Below are positions 30,962 through 40,035 of a stretch of DNA of 64,000 bases, in pieces; the first letter of the stretch is position 1, and each line of letters opens with the position of its first letter. Both the position numbers and the translations under genes were made by a program. Source of the stretch: Pseudomonas sp. DTU_2021_1001937_2_SI_NGA_ILE_001 (GTDB lineage Bacteria > Pseudomonadota > Gammaproteobacteria > Pseudomonadales > Pseudomonadaceae); contig NZ_CP135971.1 of the NCBI RefSeq assembly GCF_032463525.1, forward strand, positions 2,852,001 through 2,916,000. Reading direction: 5' to 3'. The notes beneath the pieces were generated by a model. The model made no database searches. It was given only the letters and a program-made list of their open reading frames with translations, and was not told the DNA's origin.

Positions 30962-31888
30962 TCAACGGGTCCATTGCGGGTCGGTGGTGAAGGCGATGGT
31001 CAGCCAGCGGTTCGGCCCTTCCCCGCCGATGGCCTCGCCCACTTCGTCACGCACCGCATCCCACTGCGCCAGGGTCCAGGCCGGCCAGTCGGCGGGCACG
31101 ATGAAGTACAGCTCGATCTGCCGCGCCCGGCCGACCTTGGCCACGTAGGCCTGCCAGGTGATGAAGCCGTGCCGCTCGACCACCTGGGCGGCGACCGAGT
31201 CGACCTGCTGCTTGAGCGCCGGTGGCGTGACCATCAGCACGTCCGACAGCGCCTGGCGGATGGTGCGTATCGGCATGGGGATGATGATCAGGCAGATGAC
31301 CGCCAGCACCGCCGGGTCGATGTAGGGGCCCAGCCAGGCCTGCTCGGTGCGCTCCAGCAGCGCGCCAAGCATGAAGGCGATCAGCAACGCCAGGGAGATG
31401 CTGCCGGACATGACCCAGGCCTTGGCGTCCAGCGCCACGAAGTCCGAGCGGATCTGCCGGTTGGCGCGAAACTCCAGGGCCGCCAGACCAAAGCAGGCCA
31501 GGCTGGTGAGCACGGCATAGACGATGGCGAAGCCGAACTCCAGGTGCCGACCGCCGCTGAGCAGGCTGCCGATGGCGTTGATCAGCGCATACAGCGACAC
31601 CCCGCACAGCAGCGTGCCGTTGATGCCCAGCACCATTGGCTCCAGGTGCCAGAAGCCCATGTTGAAACGCTCGGCCAGACGCCGGCTGGCCTCGCCTTCG
31701 GCGGTATGGCGGCGAATCAGCGTGGCGACGATCAGTGCCAGCACGCTCATGCTCGCATCGGCCAGCGAATACACGCCGTCGAAGACGATGGAGAACGAGC
31801 CCGACAACAGCCCAAAGACGATCCCGAAGCCGGCCACCACGACGGTGACCAGGATCGACAGGCGCAACACGGCGCGTTCGTCACGCAT
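30962..31888 (-). CDS. Cation diffusion facilitator (CDF) family transporter
   Basis: A 308-residue inner-membrane protein. Residues about 1-215 hold several hydrophobic segments, with the CDF-like TM2 pattern FDGVYSLADASMSVL (about 35-49) carrying two Asp, and a second acidic segment LDAKAWVMSG in TM5. The C-terminal soluble part is the CDF cytoplasmic domain. CDF proteins export divalent metals (Zn, Fe, Co, Mn) by proton exchange; the metal cannot be told here. Its ATG is 3 nt after the stop of the amino-acid permease gene, so it is the last gene of that operon. That is an odd partner for amine catabolism. It converges with pvdS (16 bp between stops). Confidence 0.85.
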   Translation of the reverse strand: MRDERAVLRLSILVTVVVAGFGIVFGLLSGSFSIVFDGVYSLADASMSVLALIVATLIRRHTAEGEASRRLAERFNMGFWHLEPMVLGINGTLLCGVSLYALINAIGSLLSGGRHLEFGFAIVYAVLTSLACFGLAALEFRANRQIRSDFVALDAKAWVMSGSISLALLIAFMLGALLERTEQAWLGPYIDPAVLAVICLIIIPMPIRTIRQALSDVLMVTPPALKQQVDSVAAQVVERHGFITWQAYVAKVGRARQIELYFIVPADWPAWTLAQWDAVRDEVGEAIGGEGPNRWLTIAFTTDPQWTR

Positions 31889-31891
31889 CGC

Positions 31892-33409
31892 TCACACTCC
31901 GGCCGACAGCGCTTGCGGGGCCTGACGCTGCAAGGTGTGGCCGGCGAAGTACGCCGGGGTCAGCCAGCGGAACAGCACCATCAGCGCCACGCCCAGCAGC
32001 AGGATGACCATGGCGATGATGAACACCAGGCCCAGGCCGCCAATGTGCGAGCCGCTGCCGAACGCCGGCGAGGCACTGTCGATGGCGGTCTGCACGAAGA
32101 TCACTGCCAGCGCCGCACCGCCGAGCAGCGGGCACAGGCCGCGCAGCAACAGGTGACGCAGGCTGTCGAACAGGCTGTGGCGGAAGAACCACACACAGGC
32201 GAAGGCGGTCAGCGAATAGTAGAAGCAGATCATCATGCCCAGCGCGGTGATGGTGTCGGCCAGCACGTTCTCGCTGAGCAGGCGCATGCTCACGTAGAAC
32301 AGCGCCGCACCGCCGCCAGCGCACAGGGTGGCGAAACGCGGTGCCAGCGAGCGTGGGCAGATACTCGCGAAGCGCTTGGGCAGGGCCTGGTAGTAACCCA
32401 TGGCGAACAGCGTGCGCGCCGGGGAAATGAAGGTCGACTGCAGCGAGGCGGCGGTGCTGGCCAGCACGGCGATGGACATCAGGATCGCCAGTGGCCCCAT
32501 CACCGGCCCGGCCAGGTGGGCGAAGACGTTCTCCTGAATGGTCGGGTTGCCCAGCCCCAGACCGTCTTCGGCCACGCCGGCGAAGCGCAGCGTGGCGATG
32601 GCGGTTACCAGGTACAGGCCGAGGATCAGCAGGACGGTGAGCGCTGCTGCGCGACCGGGCACGGCGTGGCTGCTGACCGACTCTTCGCTGACCGTGAGGC
32701 ACACGTCCCAGCCCCAGAAAATGAAGATCGACAGCGACAGCCCGGCGGCGAACGACGAAAACGAGCCGATGCTCCAGGGGTTGAACCAGTTGCTGTCGAA
32801 CGCCAGCGCCGGCCCCTGCGGTGCATCGCCGAAGGCGGCGATGCAGAAGCCCAGCAGCACGAACAGTTGCAGGGCCACCAGCACGTACTGCACGCCCATG
32901 GTGGTGCCGATGCCACGGCAGCAGATCCACACGGCAATGCCGATGAACACGCAGCAGGTGAGGATGTTGACCCAGACCTTGTCGCTGAGGGCGATGATGT
33001 CTTCCCGGCCGCTGAGCTGGCCGAGGAACAAATAGAAGAAGTCCACCGCCACCCCGGCCAGGTTGGACAACACGATGGTGGTCGCGGCCACCAGCCCCCA
33101 GCCACCGATCCAGCCCATCATCGGCCCGAAGGCCCGTGCCGACCAGGTGAAGGAGGTGCCGCTGTCCGGGTCGGCGGCGTTGAGTTCACGGTAGCCCAGG
33201 GCGACCAGCAACATGGGAATGAAACCGACCAGGAAGATCGCCGGCAGGTGCGCGCCGACCTCACGGACCGTGGGGCCGAGGGCGCCGGTGAGGGTGTACA
33301 CCGGGGCGATGGTGGAGATGCCCAGTACCACGCAGGCCAGCAGGCCCAGGCTGCCGCTGGCCAGCCCCTTGGAACTGGTGCGCGCACGCGTTTCGCTGTG
33401 TTGACTCAT
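31892..33409 (-). CDS. APC-superfamily amino acid/polyamine permease
   Basis: A 505-residue integral membrane protein with about twelve hydrophobic segments. The N-terminal LLACVVLGISTIAPVYTLTG block is typical of the amino acid-polyamine-organocation (APC) family, followed by PDSGTSFTWSARAFG. It imports an amine or amino acid across the inner membrane. It lies downstream of the gamma-glutamyl pathway genes on the same strand, which suggests that it brings in their substrate (putrescine or a related amine). It is separated from the hydrolase gene by 281 bp of REP sequence, so it may have its own promoter. Confidence 0.85.
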   Translation of the reverse strand: MSQHSETRARTSSKGLASGSLGLLACVVLGISTIAPVYTLTGALGPTVREVGAHLPAIFLVGFIPMLLVALGYRELNAADPDSGTSFTWSARAFGPMMGWIGGWGLVAATTIVLSNLAGVAVDFFYLFLGQLSGREDIIALSDKVWVNILTCCVFIGIAVWICCRGIGTTMGVQYVLVALQLFVLLGFCIAAFGDAPQGPALAFDSNWFNPWSIGSFSSFAAGLSLSIFIFWGWDVCLTVSEESVSSHAVPGRAAALTVLLILGLYLVTAIATLRFAGVAEDGLGLGNPTIQENVFAHLAGPVMGPLAILMSIAVLASTAASLQSTFISPARTLFAMGYYQALPKRFASICPRSLAPRFATLCAGGGAALFYVSMRLLSENVLADTITALGMMICFYYSLTAFACVWFFRHSLFDSLRHLLLRGLCPLLGGAALAVIFVQTAIDSASPAFGSGSHIGGLGLVFIIAMVILLLGVALMVLFRWLTPAYFAGHTLQRQAPQALSAGV

Positions 33410-33522
33410 TCAGGGTCCGCCGTTTTCTTGGAGTTATGGCTGATGGACGAGGCTGAGGCCTGGCGCGGTGGCCGGCGCGCCGGATGGGACCGGCTTCAGC
33501 CGCAATACGGGTCAGTTAGGCC

Positions 33523-33613
33523 GGGTAGCAGCGGCTTCAGCCGCGAAGCGACCGCATGTTCACAACAGATGCAGTGATTTCCTCGCGCTTTCGCGGCTAA
33601 AGCCGCTCCCACC
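33523..33613. repeat. REPIN plus neighbouring single REP halves
   Basis: Inverted arms GCGGCTTCAGCCGCGAAGCG and GCTTTCGCGGCTAAAGCC flank a spacer with GTTCACAACAGATGCAGTGA. Single REP halves lie on both sides, at about 33483-33505 and 33643-33687. The 281-bp gap 33410-33690 is almost wholly REP sequence; no gene or clear promoter is seen. Confidence 0.8.
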
Positions 33614-33690
33614 GAGCCCCATCACGACTGACTGAACTGCATTGGCTTCAGCCGGGCTTGCCCTTCGCGGCTGAAACCAGGCCTACCGAT

Positions 33691-34446
33691 CTACGCGCTC
33701 TGGCGTGCCTTGGCGTACGCCTGGCAGGCGTCGCGGAAGGCGTCGAACAGGCGCAGCGACACCGGGTTTTCGGCGAAGCGCCATTCGGGGTGCCATTGCA
33801 CGCCCAGCACGAAACCGCGCGCGCCCGGCAGCGATACCGCCTCGATCAGGCCGTCCGGCGCCAGTGCTTCGGCACGCAGGCCAGGCGCCAGGCGGTCTAT
33901 GCCCTGGCTGTGCAGCGAGTTGACCTGGAACTCGGTGTCCAGGCCCAGACTGTGCAGGACACCGCCGTCCTGCACCTTCACGCCATGCACCGGCGCGTAC
34001 TGCTCGGCCAGCGACTCGGTCTTCGGCTCGCGGTGGTCGAGGTAACCGGGCAGGTCCTGCACGCGCTGGTGCAGGGTGCCGCCGAGGCTCACGTTGAGTT
34101 CCTGGAAGCCGCGGCAGATGCACAACACCGGTACGCCCTGATCGATGGCCGCGCGCAGCAGCGGCAGAGTCAGGCGATCACGGTCGGGGTCGTGCTGGGT
34201 GCCCTCGACACTGGCGGCACCCTGGTAATGGTAGGGCTCGACGTTGGACGGCGAGCCGGTGAACAGGATGCCGTCGAGCGATTGCAACAGCTGGCGCGGG
34301 TCGCTGGGCGTCGACAGCGCCGGCAACACCACCGGCACGCCGGCATGTGCGGCGGCCTCGACATATTTGTCGCCCACCGTGTGGGACGAGTATTTGCCCA
34401 GCATCTGCCGGCATGCGGTGACGCCGATCAGGGGAAGACGAGACAT
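33691..34446 (-). CDS. Gamma-glutamyl-gamma-aminobutyrate hydrolase (PuuD/SpuA-like)
   Basis: A 251-residue class I glutamine-amidotransferase-like hydrolase (peptidase C26). It releases the amine product, GABA in the Puu route, from its gamma-glutamyl conjugate. Visible motifs are GILFTGSPSNVEP (about 60-72), DRDRLTLPLLRAAID, the nucleophile segment VLCICRGFQELNV (Cys-Arg-Gly, about 107-119) and the His-Glu pair in GVQWHPEW (about 218-225). The ATG at 34446 has GAGAGG 7 nt upstream and is preferred to the one five codons earlier. It follows the FAD oxidase gene after a REP pair and is the last enzyme step of the route encoded here. Confidence 0.9.
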   Translation of the reverse strand: MSRLPLIGVTACRQMLGKYSSHTVGDKYVEAAAHAGVPVVLPALSTPSDPRQLLQSLDGILFTGSPSNVEPYHYQGAASVEGTQHDPDRDRLTLPLLRAAIDQGVPVLCICRGFQELNVSLGGTLHQRVQDLPGYLDHREPKTESLAEQYAPVHGVKVQDGGVLHSLGLDTEFQVNSLHSQGIDRLAPGLRAEALAPDGLIEAVSLPGARGFVLGVQWHPEWRFAENPVSLRLFDAFRDACQAYAKARQSA

Positions 34447-34480
34447 GGTGGAACCTCTCATCGAAATTCGAATGAATACC

Positions 34481-34547
34481 TGTGGGACCGGCTTGAGCCG
34501 GGAAAGCGGTTGCCCCTCCCTGCGCGGCTGAAGCCGCGCCTACCGGG
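34481..34547. repeat. REP pair between the oxidase and hydrolase genes
   Basis: Inverted arms GGGACCGGCTTGAGCCGGG and GCGCGGCTGAAGCCGCGCC with a short spacer. It lies inside an otherwise co-directional gene set. Confidence 0.7.
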
Positions 34548-34558
34548 AGGGGGATGCC

Positions 34559-35836
34559 TCACACGCCCAGGCGATCACGCAGCTGGTAGTACGAGGCGCC
34601 CAGCGCCGTGAACGGCACGCGGAACAACCGCCCGCCCGGGAACGGGTAGTGCGGCAGGCCAGCGAAGGCGTCGAAGCGCTCGGCCTGGCCACGCAGGGCC
34701 TCGGCCAGCACCTTGCCGGCCAGGTGCGTGTAGGTCACGCCATGGCCACTGCAGCCCTGGGAGTAATAGATGTTGTCGCCCAGGCGTCCGACCTGCGGCA
34801 GGCGCGACAGGGTCAGCAGGAAGTTGCCGGTCCAGGTGTAGTCGATCTTCACGTTTTGCAGCTGCGGGAACACCTTGAGCAGCTTGGGCCGGATGATCGC
34901 TTCGATGTCCGCCGGGTCGCGGGCGCCGTACACCACGCCGCCTCCGAAGATCAGGCGCTTGTCGGCGGTCAGGCGGTAGTAGTCGAGCAGGTAGTTGCAG
35001 TCCTCGACGCAGTAGTCCTGGGGCAGCAGGCTGCGCGCCAGTTCATCACCCAGGGGTTCGGTGGTGATCACCTGAGTGCCGCAGGGCATGGACTTGGCGG
35101 CCAGCTCCGGCACCAGGTTGCCCAGGTAGGCGTTGCCCGCCACCACGACGAACTTGGCTCGTACCTGACCCAGCGGTGTATGCACCACCGGGTTGGGACC
35201 GCGGTCGATGCGCGTGGCCGGGCTCTGCTCATGAATGCGCCCGCCCAGGCTGGCCACCGCAGCGGCCTCGCCCAGCGCCAGGTTCAGCGGGTGGATGTGC
35301 CCGCCGCTCATGTCCAGCATGCCGCCGATGTAGCGGTCGCTGTCGACCACCTCGCGGATGCCCTGCTCATCGAGCAGTTGCAACTGGTCATGGCCGAAGC
35401 GCTGCCAGAGTTTCTGCTGCGCCTCCAGGTGGCCCATCTGCTTGGCGTTGAGCGCGGCGAACACGCCGCCGTCCTTCAGGTCGCACTGGATGCCGTATTT
35501 GGCCACCCGCTCACGGATGATGCGCCCGCCTTCGAAGGCCATCTCGCCCATCAGCCGCGCATTGTGCGGGTCGACGGTCTTCTCGATGACATCGATGTCG
35601 CGGCTGTAGCTGTTGACGATCTGCCCGCCGTTGCGCCCGGAGGCACCGAAGCCGACCTTGGCGGCTTCCAGCACGGTCACGGAAAAGCCGTGTTCGAGCA
35701 GGAACAGCGCGGTGGACAGTCCGGTGTAGCCGGCGCCGATGATGCACACATCGGTCTCGACCGCGTCGCTGAGCACCGGGTATTCGTCATGCCGGTTGCG
35801 CGAGGCGGCGTAATAGCTTTGAACGTGTTGCTGCAT
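34559..35836 (-). CDS. FAD-dependent gamma-glutamylputrescine oxidoreductase (PuuB-like)
   Basis: A 425-residue DAO-family flavoprotein. The dinucleotide-binding fold starts at VCIIGAGYTGLSTALFL (about 30-46) and is followed by GFGASGRNGGQIVNSYSRD, a segment typical of PuuB/OrdL proteins. The C-terminal part has GCSGHGVTYTHLAGKVLAEA, the second FAD-contact motif. The family oxidises a gamma-glutamylated amine to the aldehyde, releasing ammonia and hydrogen peroxide. The start has GGAGG 8 nt upstream. It lies 21 bp after the aldehyde dehydrogenase stop, and its product would be that enzyme's substrate. Confidence 0.9.
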   Translation of the reverse strand: MQQHVQSYYAASRNRHDEYPVLSDAVETDVCIIGAGYTGLSTALFLLEHGFSVTVLEAAKVGFGASGRNGGQIVNSYSRDIDVIEKTVDPHNARLMGEMAFEGGRIIRERVAKYGIQCDLKDGGVFAALNAKQMGHLEAQQKLWQRFGHDQLQLLDEQGIREVVDSDRYIGGMLDMSGGHIHPLNLALGEAAAVASLGGRIHEQSPATRIDRGPNPVVHTPLGQVRAKFVVVAGNAYLGNLVPELAAKSMPCGTQVITTEPLGDELARSLLPQDYCVEDCNYLLDYYRLTADKRLIFGGGVVYGARDPADIEAIIRPKLLKVFPQLQNVKIDYTWTGNFLLTLSRLPQVGRLGDNIYYSQGCSGHGVTYTHLAGKVLAEALRGQAERFDAFAGLPHYPFPGGRLFRVPFTALGASYYQLRDRLGV

Positions 35837-35857
35837 GGTGTTTTCCTCCGCCTGACG

Positions 35858-37351
35858 TTACAGCTTGATCCAGGTCGCCTTGAGTTCGGTGTACTTGTCG
35901 AAGGCATGCAGGGACTTGTCCCGGCCATTGCCCGACTGCTTGAAGCCGCCGAATGGCGCGGTCATGTCACCGCCGTCGTACTGGTTGACCCACACGCTGC
36001 CGGCGCGCAGCGCCTTGGCGGTGCGGTGGGCCTTGGACAGGTCGGCGGTCCAGACACCGGCGGCCAGGCCATACACGGTGTCGTTGGCGATGCGGATCGC
36101 CTCTTCGGCGCTGTCGAAGGCGATCACCGACAGCACCGGGCCGAAGATTTCCTCACGGGCGATGCGCATGGCATTGTCGACCCCGTCGAACAGCGTCGGC
36201 TCCACGTAGAAGCCGCCACTTTCCTGCAGGGTGCGCTGGCCGCCACACAGCAGCTGCGCGCCGTCGCCGTGCCCGGCCTCGATGTAACCCAGCACGGTGT
36301 TCATCTGGGTGTCGTCCACCAGGGCACCGACACGGGTCTCGGGGTCCAGCGCATGCCCGGGTTTCCAGGCCTTGAGTGCTTCGACCACCATGGGCACGAA
36401 GCGATCCTTGATGGAACGCTCCACCAGCAGGCGCGAGCCGGCGGTGCAGACTTCGCCCTGGTTGAAGGCGATGGCGCTGGCCGCCGCCTGGGCCGCCGCT
36501 TCGAGGTCCGGGGCGTCGGCAAAGACGATGTTCGGGCTCTTGCCACCGGCCTCCAGCCAGACGCGCTTCATGTTCGACTCGCCGGCGTAGACCATCAGCT
36601 GCTTGGCGATGCGGGTCGAGCCGGTGAACACCAGGGTGTCGACGTCCATGTGCAGCGCCAGGGCCTTGCCGGCGGTGTGGCCGAAGCCCGGCAGCACGTT
36701 GAACACGCCAGCCGGAATACCGGCCTCCAGGGCCAGGGCAGCCACACGAATGGCGGTGAGCGGCGATTTTTCCGAAGGTTTGAGGATCACCGAGTTGCCG
36801 CTGGCCAGGGCCGGGCCCAGTTTCCAGCTGGCCATCAGCAGCGGGAAGTTCCACGGCACGATGGCGGCGACCACGCCCACAGCCTCGCGGGTCACCAGGC
36901 CAAGCTGGTCGTGCGGGGTGGCGGCGACTTCGTCGTACAGTTTGTCGATGGCCTCGGCGCTCCAGCGAATGGCATTGGCCGCACCGGGAATGTCGATTTG
37001 CCGCGAATCACTGATGGGCTTGCCCATGTCCAGGGTTTCCAGCAGCGCCAGCTCGTCGGCGTTGGCCAGCAGCAGTTCGGCAAAGCGGATCAGGGTGCGC
37101 TTGCGCTCGGCCGGGGCCTTGCGCGACCACACGCCACTGTCGAAACGTTCGCGGGCCACGCTGACCGCATGGTTGACGTCTTCCAGGTCGCAACTGGCGA
37201 CCTGCGCCAACAGGCGGCCGTCGACCGGGCTGAGGCAGTCGAAGGTGGCATCGCAGACCGCTGGCAGGTACTGCCCGTCGATGAACGCGCGACCTTCGAT
37301 CTTGAGGTTCTGGAACAGCTGTTCCCAGTAATCACGTTGCGGGATGTTCAT
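35858..37351 (-). CDS. NAD(P)-dependent aldehyde dehydrogenase (PuuC/KauB-like)
   Basis: A 497-residue aldehyde dehydrogenase of the family that oxidises gamma-glutamyl-gamma-aminobutyraldehyde. Motifs are IVPWNFPLLMASWKLGPAL (about 160-178), VFTGSTRIAKQ (about 240-250), the general-base Glu in WLEAGGKSPN (about 265-274) and the catalytic Cys in FNQGEVCTAGSR (about 295-306). The reading frame is open further upstream to 37450, but those codons are the REP palindrome; the ATG at 37351 (MNIPQRDYW) gives normal length and has an AGAAGAGAAG stretch upstream. It is flanked by the glutamine-synthetase-like ligase and the FAD oxidase, all on the same strand. Confidence 0.9.
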   Translation of the reverse strand: MNIPQRDYWEQLFQNLKIEGRAFIDGQYLPAVCDATFDCLSPVDGRLLAQVASCDLEDVNHAVSVARERFDSGVWSRKAPAERKRTLIRFAELLLANADELALLETLDMGKPISDSRQIDIPGAANAIRWSAEAIDKLYDEVAATPHDQLGLVTREAVGVVAAIVPWNFPLLMASWKLGPALASGNSVILKPSEKSPLTAIRVAALALEAGIPAGVFNVLPGFGHTAGKALALHMDVDTLVFTGSTRIAKQLMVYAGESNMKRVWLEAGGKSPNIVFADAPDLEAAAQAAASAIAFNQGEVCTAGSRLLVERSIKDRFVPMVVEALKAWKPGHALDPETRVGALVDDTQMNTVLGYIEAGHGDGAQLLCGGQRTLQESGGFYVEPTLFDGVDNAMRIAREEIFGPVLSVIAFDSAEEAIRIANDTVYGLAAGVWTADLSKAHRTAKALRAGSVWVNQYDGGDMTAPFGGFKQSGNGRDKSLHAFDKYTELKATWIKL

Positions 37352-37379
37352 GGTCTTCTCTTCTCGGCTGTTCACCAGG

Positions 37380-37437
37380 CCTGTGGGAGCGAGCTTGCTC
37401 GCGAAAGGGCATTCGCGAGCAAGCTCGCTCCCACAGG
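37380..37437. repeat. Perfect 26-bp inverted repeat (compact REP pair)
   Basis: Two perfect 26-bp arms, at 37380-37405 and 37412-37437, face each other across a 6-nt loop (AGGGCA). The arms are the GAGCTTGCTCGCGAA REP type. It lies between the ligase and aldehyde dehydrogenase genes. The hairpin would be very stable in mRNA and could cause attenuation or protect the 3' end. Confidence 0.9.
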
Positions 37438-37459
37438 CCCGGCAATGCATTGCCTGGGT

Positions 37460-38842
37460 TCAGACGGTATGCAGGTACCAGTTGTATTCGAGGTCGGAGA
37501 TCGAGGCTTCGAACTCGGCCAGTTCGCTCTCCTTGCAGGCCACGAAAATGTCGATGTAATCAGGGCTGATGTACTGGTTCATGATCTCGCTGTCGTCCAG
37601 CTCGCGCAGGGCATCGCGCAGGTTGTTCGGCAGGCTCTGCTCCAGTTGCTCGTAGGAGTTGCCCTCGATCGGCTCGCCGGGCTCCAGCTTGTGGGTCAAG
37701 CCGTGATGAATACCGGCGAGGATCGCCGCCATCATCAGGTAAGGGTTGGCATCGGCGCCGGCCACTCGGTGTTCGATACGGATCGCGTTGTCGGCACCGG
37801 TGGGTACGCGCACCGCTACGGTGCGGTTGTCCAGGCCCCAGCTCGGCGCGTTGGGCACGTAGAACTGCGCGCCGAAGCGGCGATACGAGTTGACGTTCGG
37901 GCACAGGAAGGCCATCGACGCCGGCATGGTTTCCAGCACCCCGGCAATCGCATGGCGCAGCTCGGCATGCTCCTGCGGCGCGTCGGTGGCGAAGATGTTC
38001 TCGCCGGTGGCCTTGTCGATCAGCGAGATATGCACGTGCAGGCCATTGCCCGCCTGGCCCGGATAAGGCTTGGCCATGAAGGTGGTGTCCATTTCATGGT
38101 CGTAGGCGATGTTCTTGATCAGGCGCTTGAGCAGCACCGCATAGTCGCAGGCCAGCATGGCGTCTTCGACGTGGTGCAGGTTGACCTCGAACTGCGCCGG
38201 GGCACTTTCCTTGACGATGGCGTCGGCGGGAATGCCCTGCTCCTTGGCCGCTTCGAGGATGTCCTGCAGGCAGTCGGCGTATTCGTCCAGATCGTCGATC
38301 AGGTAGACCTGGGTGGAGTGCGGGCGCTTGCCGGAAATCGGCGAGCGCGGTGGCTGTGGCCGGCCGTTCACGTTCTCCTGGTCGATCAGGTAGAACTCCA
38401 GCTCGAACGCCGCGCAGATGCGCAGGCCCATTTCGTCGAAGCGCGCCACCACCTGGCGCAGCACTTCACGCGGGTCGGCGAAGAACGGCTGGCCGTCCAG
38501 TTCGTGCATGGTCATCAGCAATTGCGCGGTGGGGCGCTTCTGCCAGGGCTCGTAGGCCAGGGTGCCGGGGATCGGGTAGCAGACCCGGTCCGAGTCGCCG
38601 ATGTCCAGGCCCAGGCCGGTGCTTTCCACGGTGGAGCCATTGATGTCCAGGGCGAACAGCGAGGCCGGCAGGTTGATGCCACGCTCGTAGACCTTGTGCA
38701 GGCTGGGGCGCTCGATGCGCTTGCCGCGCACCACACCGTTCATATCGGAAATCAGCAAGTCGACGAACTGGGTCTCGGGGTGAGCCTGCAGGAACTCACT
38801 GACTTCATTGGAGACAATGGCGCGCGGGGATACCGACGACAT
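37460..38842 (-). CDS. Glutamine-synthetase-like gamma-glutamylpolyamine synthetase (PuuA/SpuI-like)
   Basis: A 460-residue class I glutamine synthetase homologue. The N-terminal beta-grasp part has FVDLLISDMNGVVRGKRI. The catalytic part has AAFELEFYLID (metal-binding Glu, about 140), NGLHVHISLID (about 269-279) and the arginine- and ATP-contact region NRTVAVRVPTG followed by RIEHRVAGADANPYL. The DMNGVVRGK start is typical of PuuA-type ligases that join glutamate to an amine, not of GlnA. It is the first gene of the minus-strand set (ligase, aldehyde dehydrogenase, oxidase, hydrolase, permease). It is divergent from a LysR gene. Pseudomonads carry several such ligases, so the exact amine is uncertain. 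Confidence 0.88.
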   Translation of the reverse strand: MSSVSPRAIVSNEVSEFLQAHPETQFVDLLISDMNGVVRGKRIERPSLHKVYERGINLPASLFALDINGSTVESTGLGLDIGDSDRVCYPIPGTLAYEPWQKRPTAQLLMTMHELDGQPFFADPREVLRQVVARFDEMGLRICAAFELEFYLIDQENVNGRPQPPRSPISGKRPHSTQVYLIDDLDEYADCLQDILEAAKEQGIPADAIVKESAPAQFEVNLHHVEDAMLACDYAVLLKRLIKNIAYDHEMDTTFMAKPYPGQAGNGLHVHISLIDKATGENIFATDAPQEHAELRHAIAGVLETMPASMAFLCPNVNSYRRFGAQFYVPNAPSWGLDNRTVAVRVPTGADNAIRIEHRVAGADANPYLMMAAILAGIHHGLTHKLEPGEPIEGNSYEQLEQSLPNNLRDALRELDDSEIMNQYISPDYIDIFVACKESELAEFEASISDLEYNWYLHTV

Positions 38843-39017
38843 GATTGAACACCTTCTGGTTTTTGTGGGACGTCAGAGGTGGCAGGAAGAACAAGCAGGC
38901 GGCGCGTTGAAGAGTCGGCGGCATTCTTGATTTTTTTCTGCCATTCGCCCCGAAAAGTTACGTTTTTACGGCTTTCTCGCCGTGACCGCCGATTTGTGCT
39001 TGGCAGTGCAGGCTCAC

Positions 39018-39028
39018 TGTAAATTACA
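39018..39028. promoter_or_regulatory. Candidate LysR operator
   Basis: TGTAAATTACA is a perfect 11-bp palindrome, 47 bp before the LysR ATG in the divergent gap to the ligase gene. A second inverted pair, CAGTG/CACTG, lies just beside it at about 39004-39019. The assignment to this LysR is by position only. Confidence 0.4.
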
Positions 39029-39074
39029 ATCCCTGCAATAAACATTGGCGTTTTGGCAATACGAGTTTGCATCC

Positions 39075-39947
39075 ATGCAATATGAAATCAACCACAACGA
39101 CCTCAGCCTGGTCCTTGCCCTGGTGCGCGGGCGCTCCCTGGCGCGGGCCGCCGAATTGCTGCAGGTGGACATTTCCACGGTGTTCCGCTCGATCCGCCGC
39201 CTGGAGAGTGCTCTGGGCAATGCGCTGTTCGAAAAGAGCCGGCGCGGCTATGTGCCCACCGATGCCGCGCAGGCCATCGCCGAGCAGGCCGAACGCGCCG
39301 AACAGGCCTTGGGCGCGGCGCGCATGGCGCTGCGCCAGGGCGAACAGGTGGTCAGCGGCACGGTGCGCCTGACCTGTACCGAGGCGGTGCTGCACAGCCT
39401 GATGCTGCCGGCGCTGGCGCGCTTCATGCCGAACTACCCGGCGCTGAACCTGGAGCTGGCGACCTCCAACAACTTCGCCAACCTCAGCCGCCGCGATGCC
39501 GACATCGCCCTACGCCTGACCGACACCCCGCCCGAGCACCTGGTGGGCCGCCATCTGGGCGACACTGCCTATGTCATCTGTGGGCGTCCGGATTTTCGCC
39601 AGGCGCTGGAGAAGGAGCCGACTTCGGTGCCCTGGGTCGCCCCGGACGACTCCATGCCCGATCACGTTTCGGTGATCTGGCGCGAGCGCACCTGGCCCAG
39701 CATCGTGCCGCGCTATCGCTGCAGCAGCATGTCGGCGGTCTCGGAACTGGTCAGTGCCGGCCTGGGCGTGGCCGCCCTCACCGACTTCACCGCCCGCGAC
39801 CTGCAAGGTGTGGAAGCCTTGAGTGCGCCGCTGGAAGGCTGCAACACCGGCGTGTGGCTGCTGACCCGCCCCGACTGCCGCGCCCTGCGCTCGGTGCAGA
39901 CGCTGTTCGACGAGCTGACTCCGCTGCTGCGCGAAGCGCTGCAATGA
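39075..39947 (+). CDS. LysR-family transcriptional regulator
   Basis: A 290-residue LysR-type regulator. An N-terminal winged helix-turn-helix (about 5-62) includes RSLARAAELLQVDISTVFRS and RLESALGNALFEKSRRGY. A periplasmic-binding-protein-like effector domain follows from about residue 85. The ATG at 39075 (MQYEINHNDL) is chosen over a TTG ten codons earlier because it fits the family N-terminus. It is divergent from the gamma-glutamylpolyamine ligase gene, so it probably controls that operon. The effector is unknown. Pseudomonas Puu-type genes are more often controlled by other regulator families, so the pairing is somewhat unusual. Confidence 0.88.
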   Translation: MQYEINHNDLSLVLALVRGRSLARAAELLQVDISTVFRSIRRLESALGNALFEKSRRGYVPTDAAQAIAEQAERAEQALGAARMALRQGEQVVSGTVRLTCTEAVLHSLMLPALARFMPNYPALNLELATSNNFANLSRRDADIALRLTDTPPEHLVGRHLGDTAYVICGRPDFRQALEKEPTSVPWVAPDDSMPDHVSVIWRERTWPSIVPRYRCSSMSAVSELVSAGLGVAALTDFTARDLQGVEALSAPLEGCNTGVWLLTRPDCRALRSVQTLFDELTPLLREALQ

Positions 39948-40035
39948 ACAGGATGCGCCCCTAGCGGTCCGGCGCGGCTGAATCTTCAGCCTGGAGGGCT
40001 TCAGCCGCCATACAGTTCAGTTAGGTTGTGGGAGC

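Noticed and set aside
37352..37450. Extended N-terminus of the aldehyde dehydrogenase
   Set aside because: The extra codons are a translation of the REP palindrome and have no counterpart in the family.
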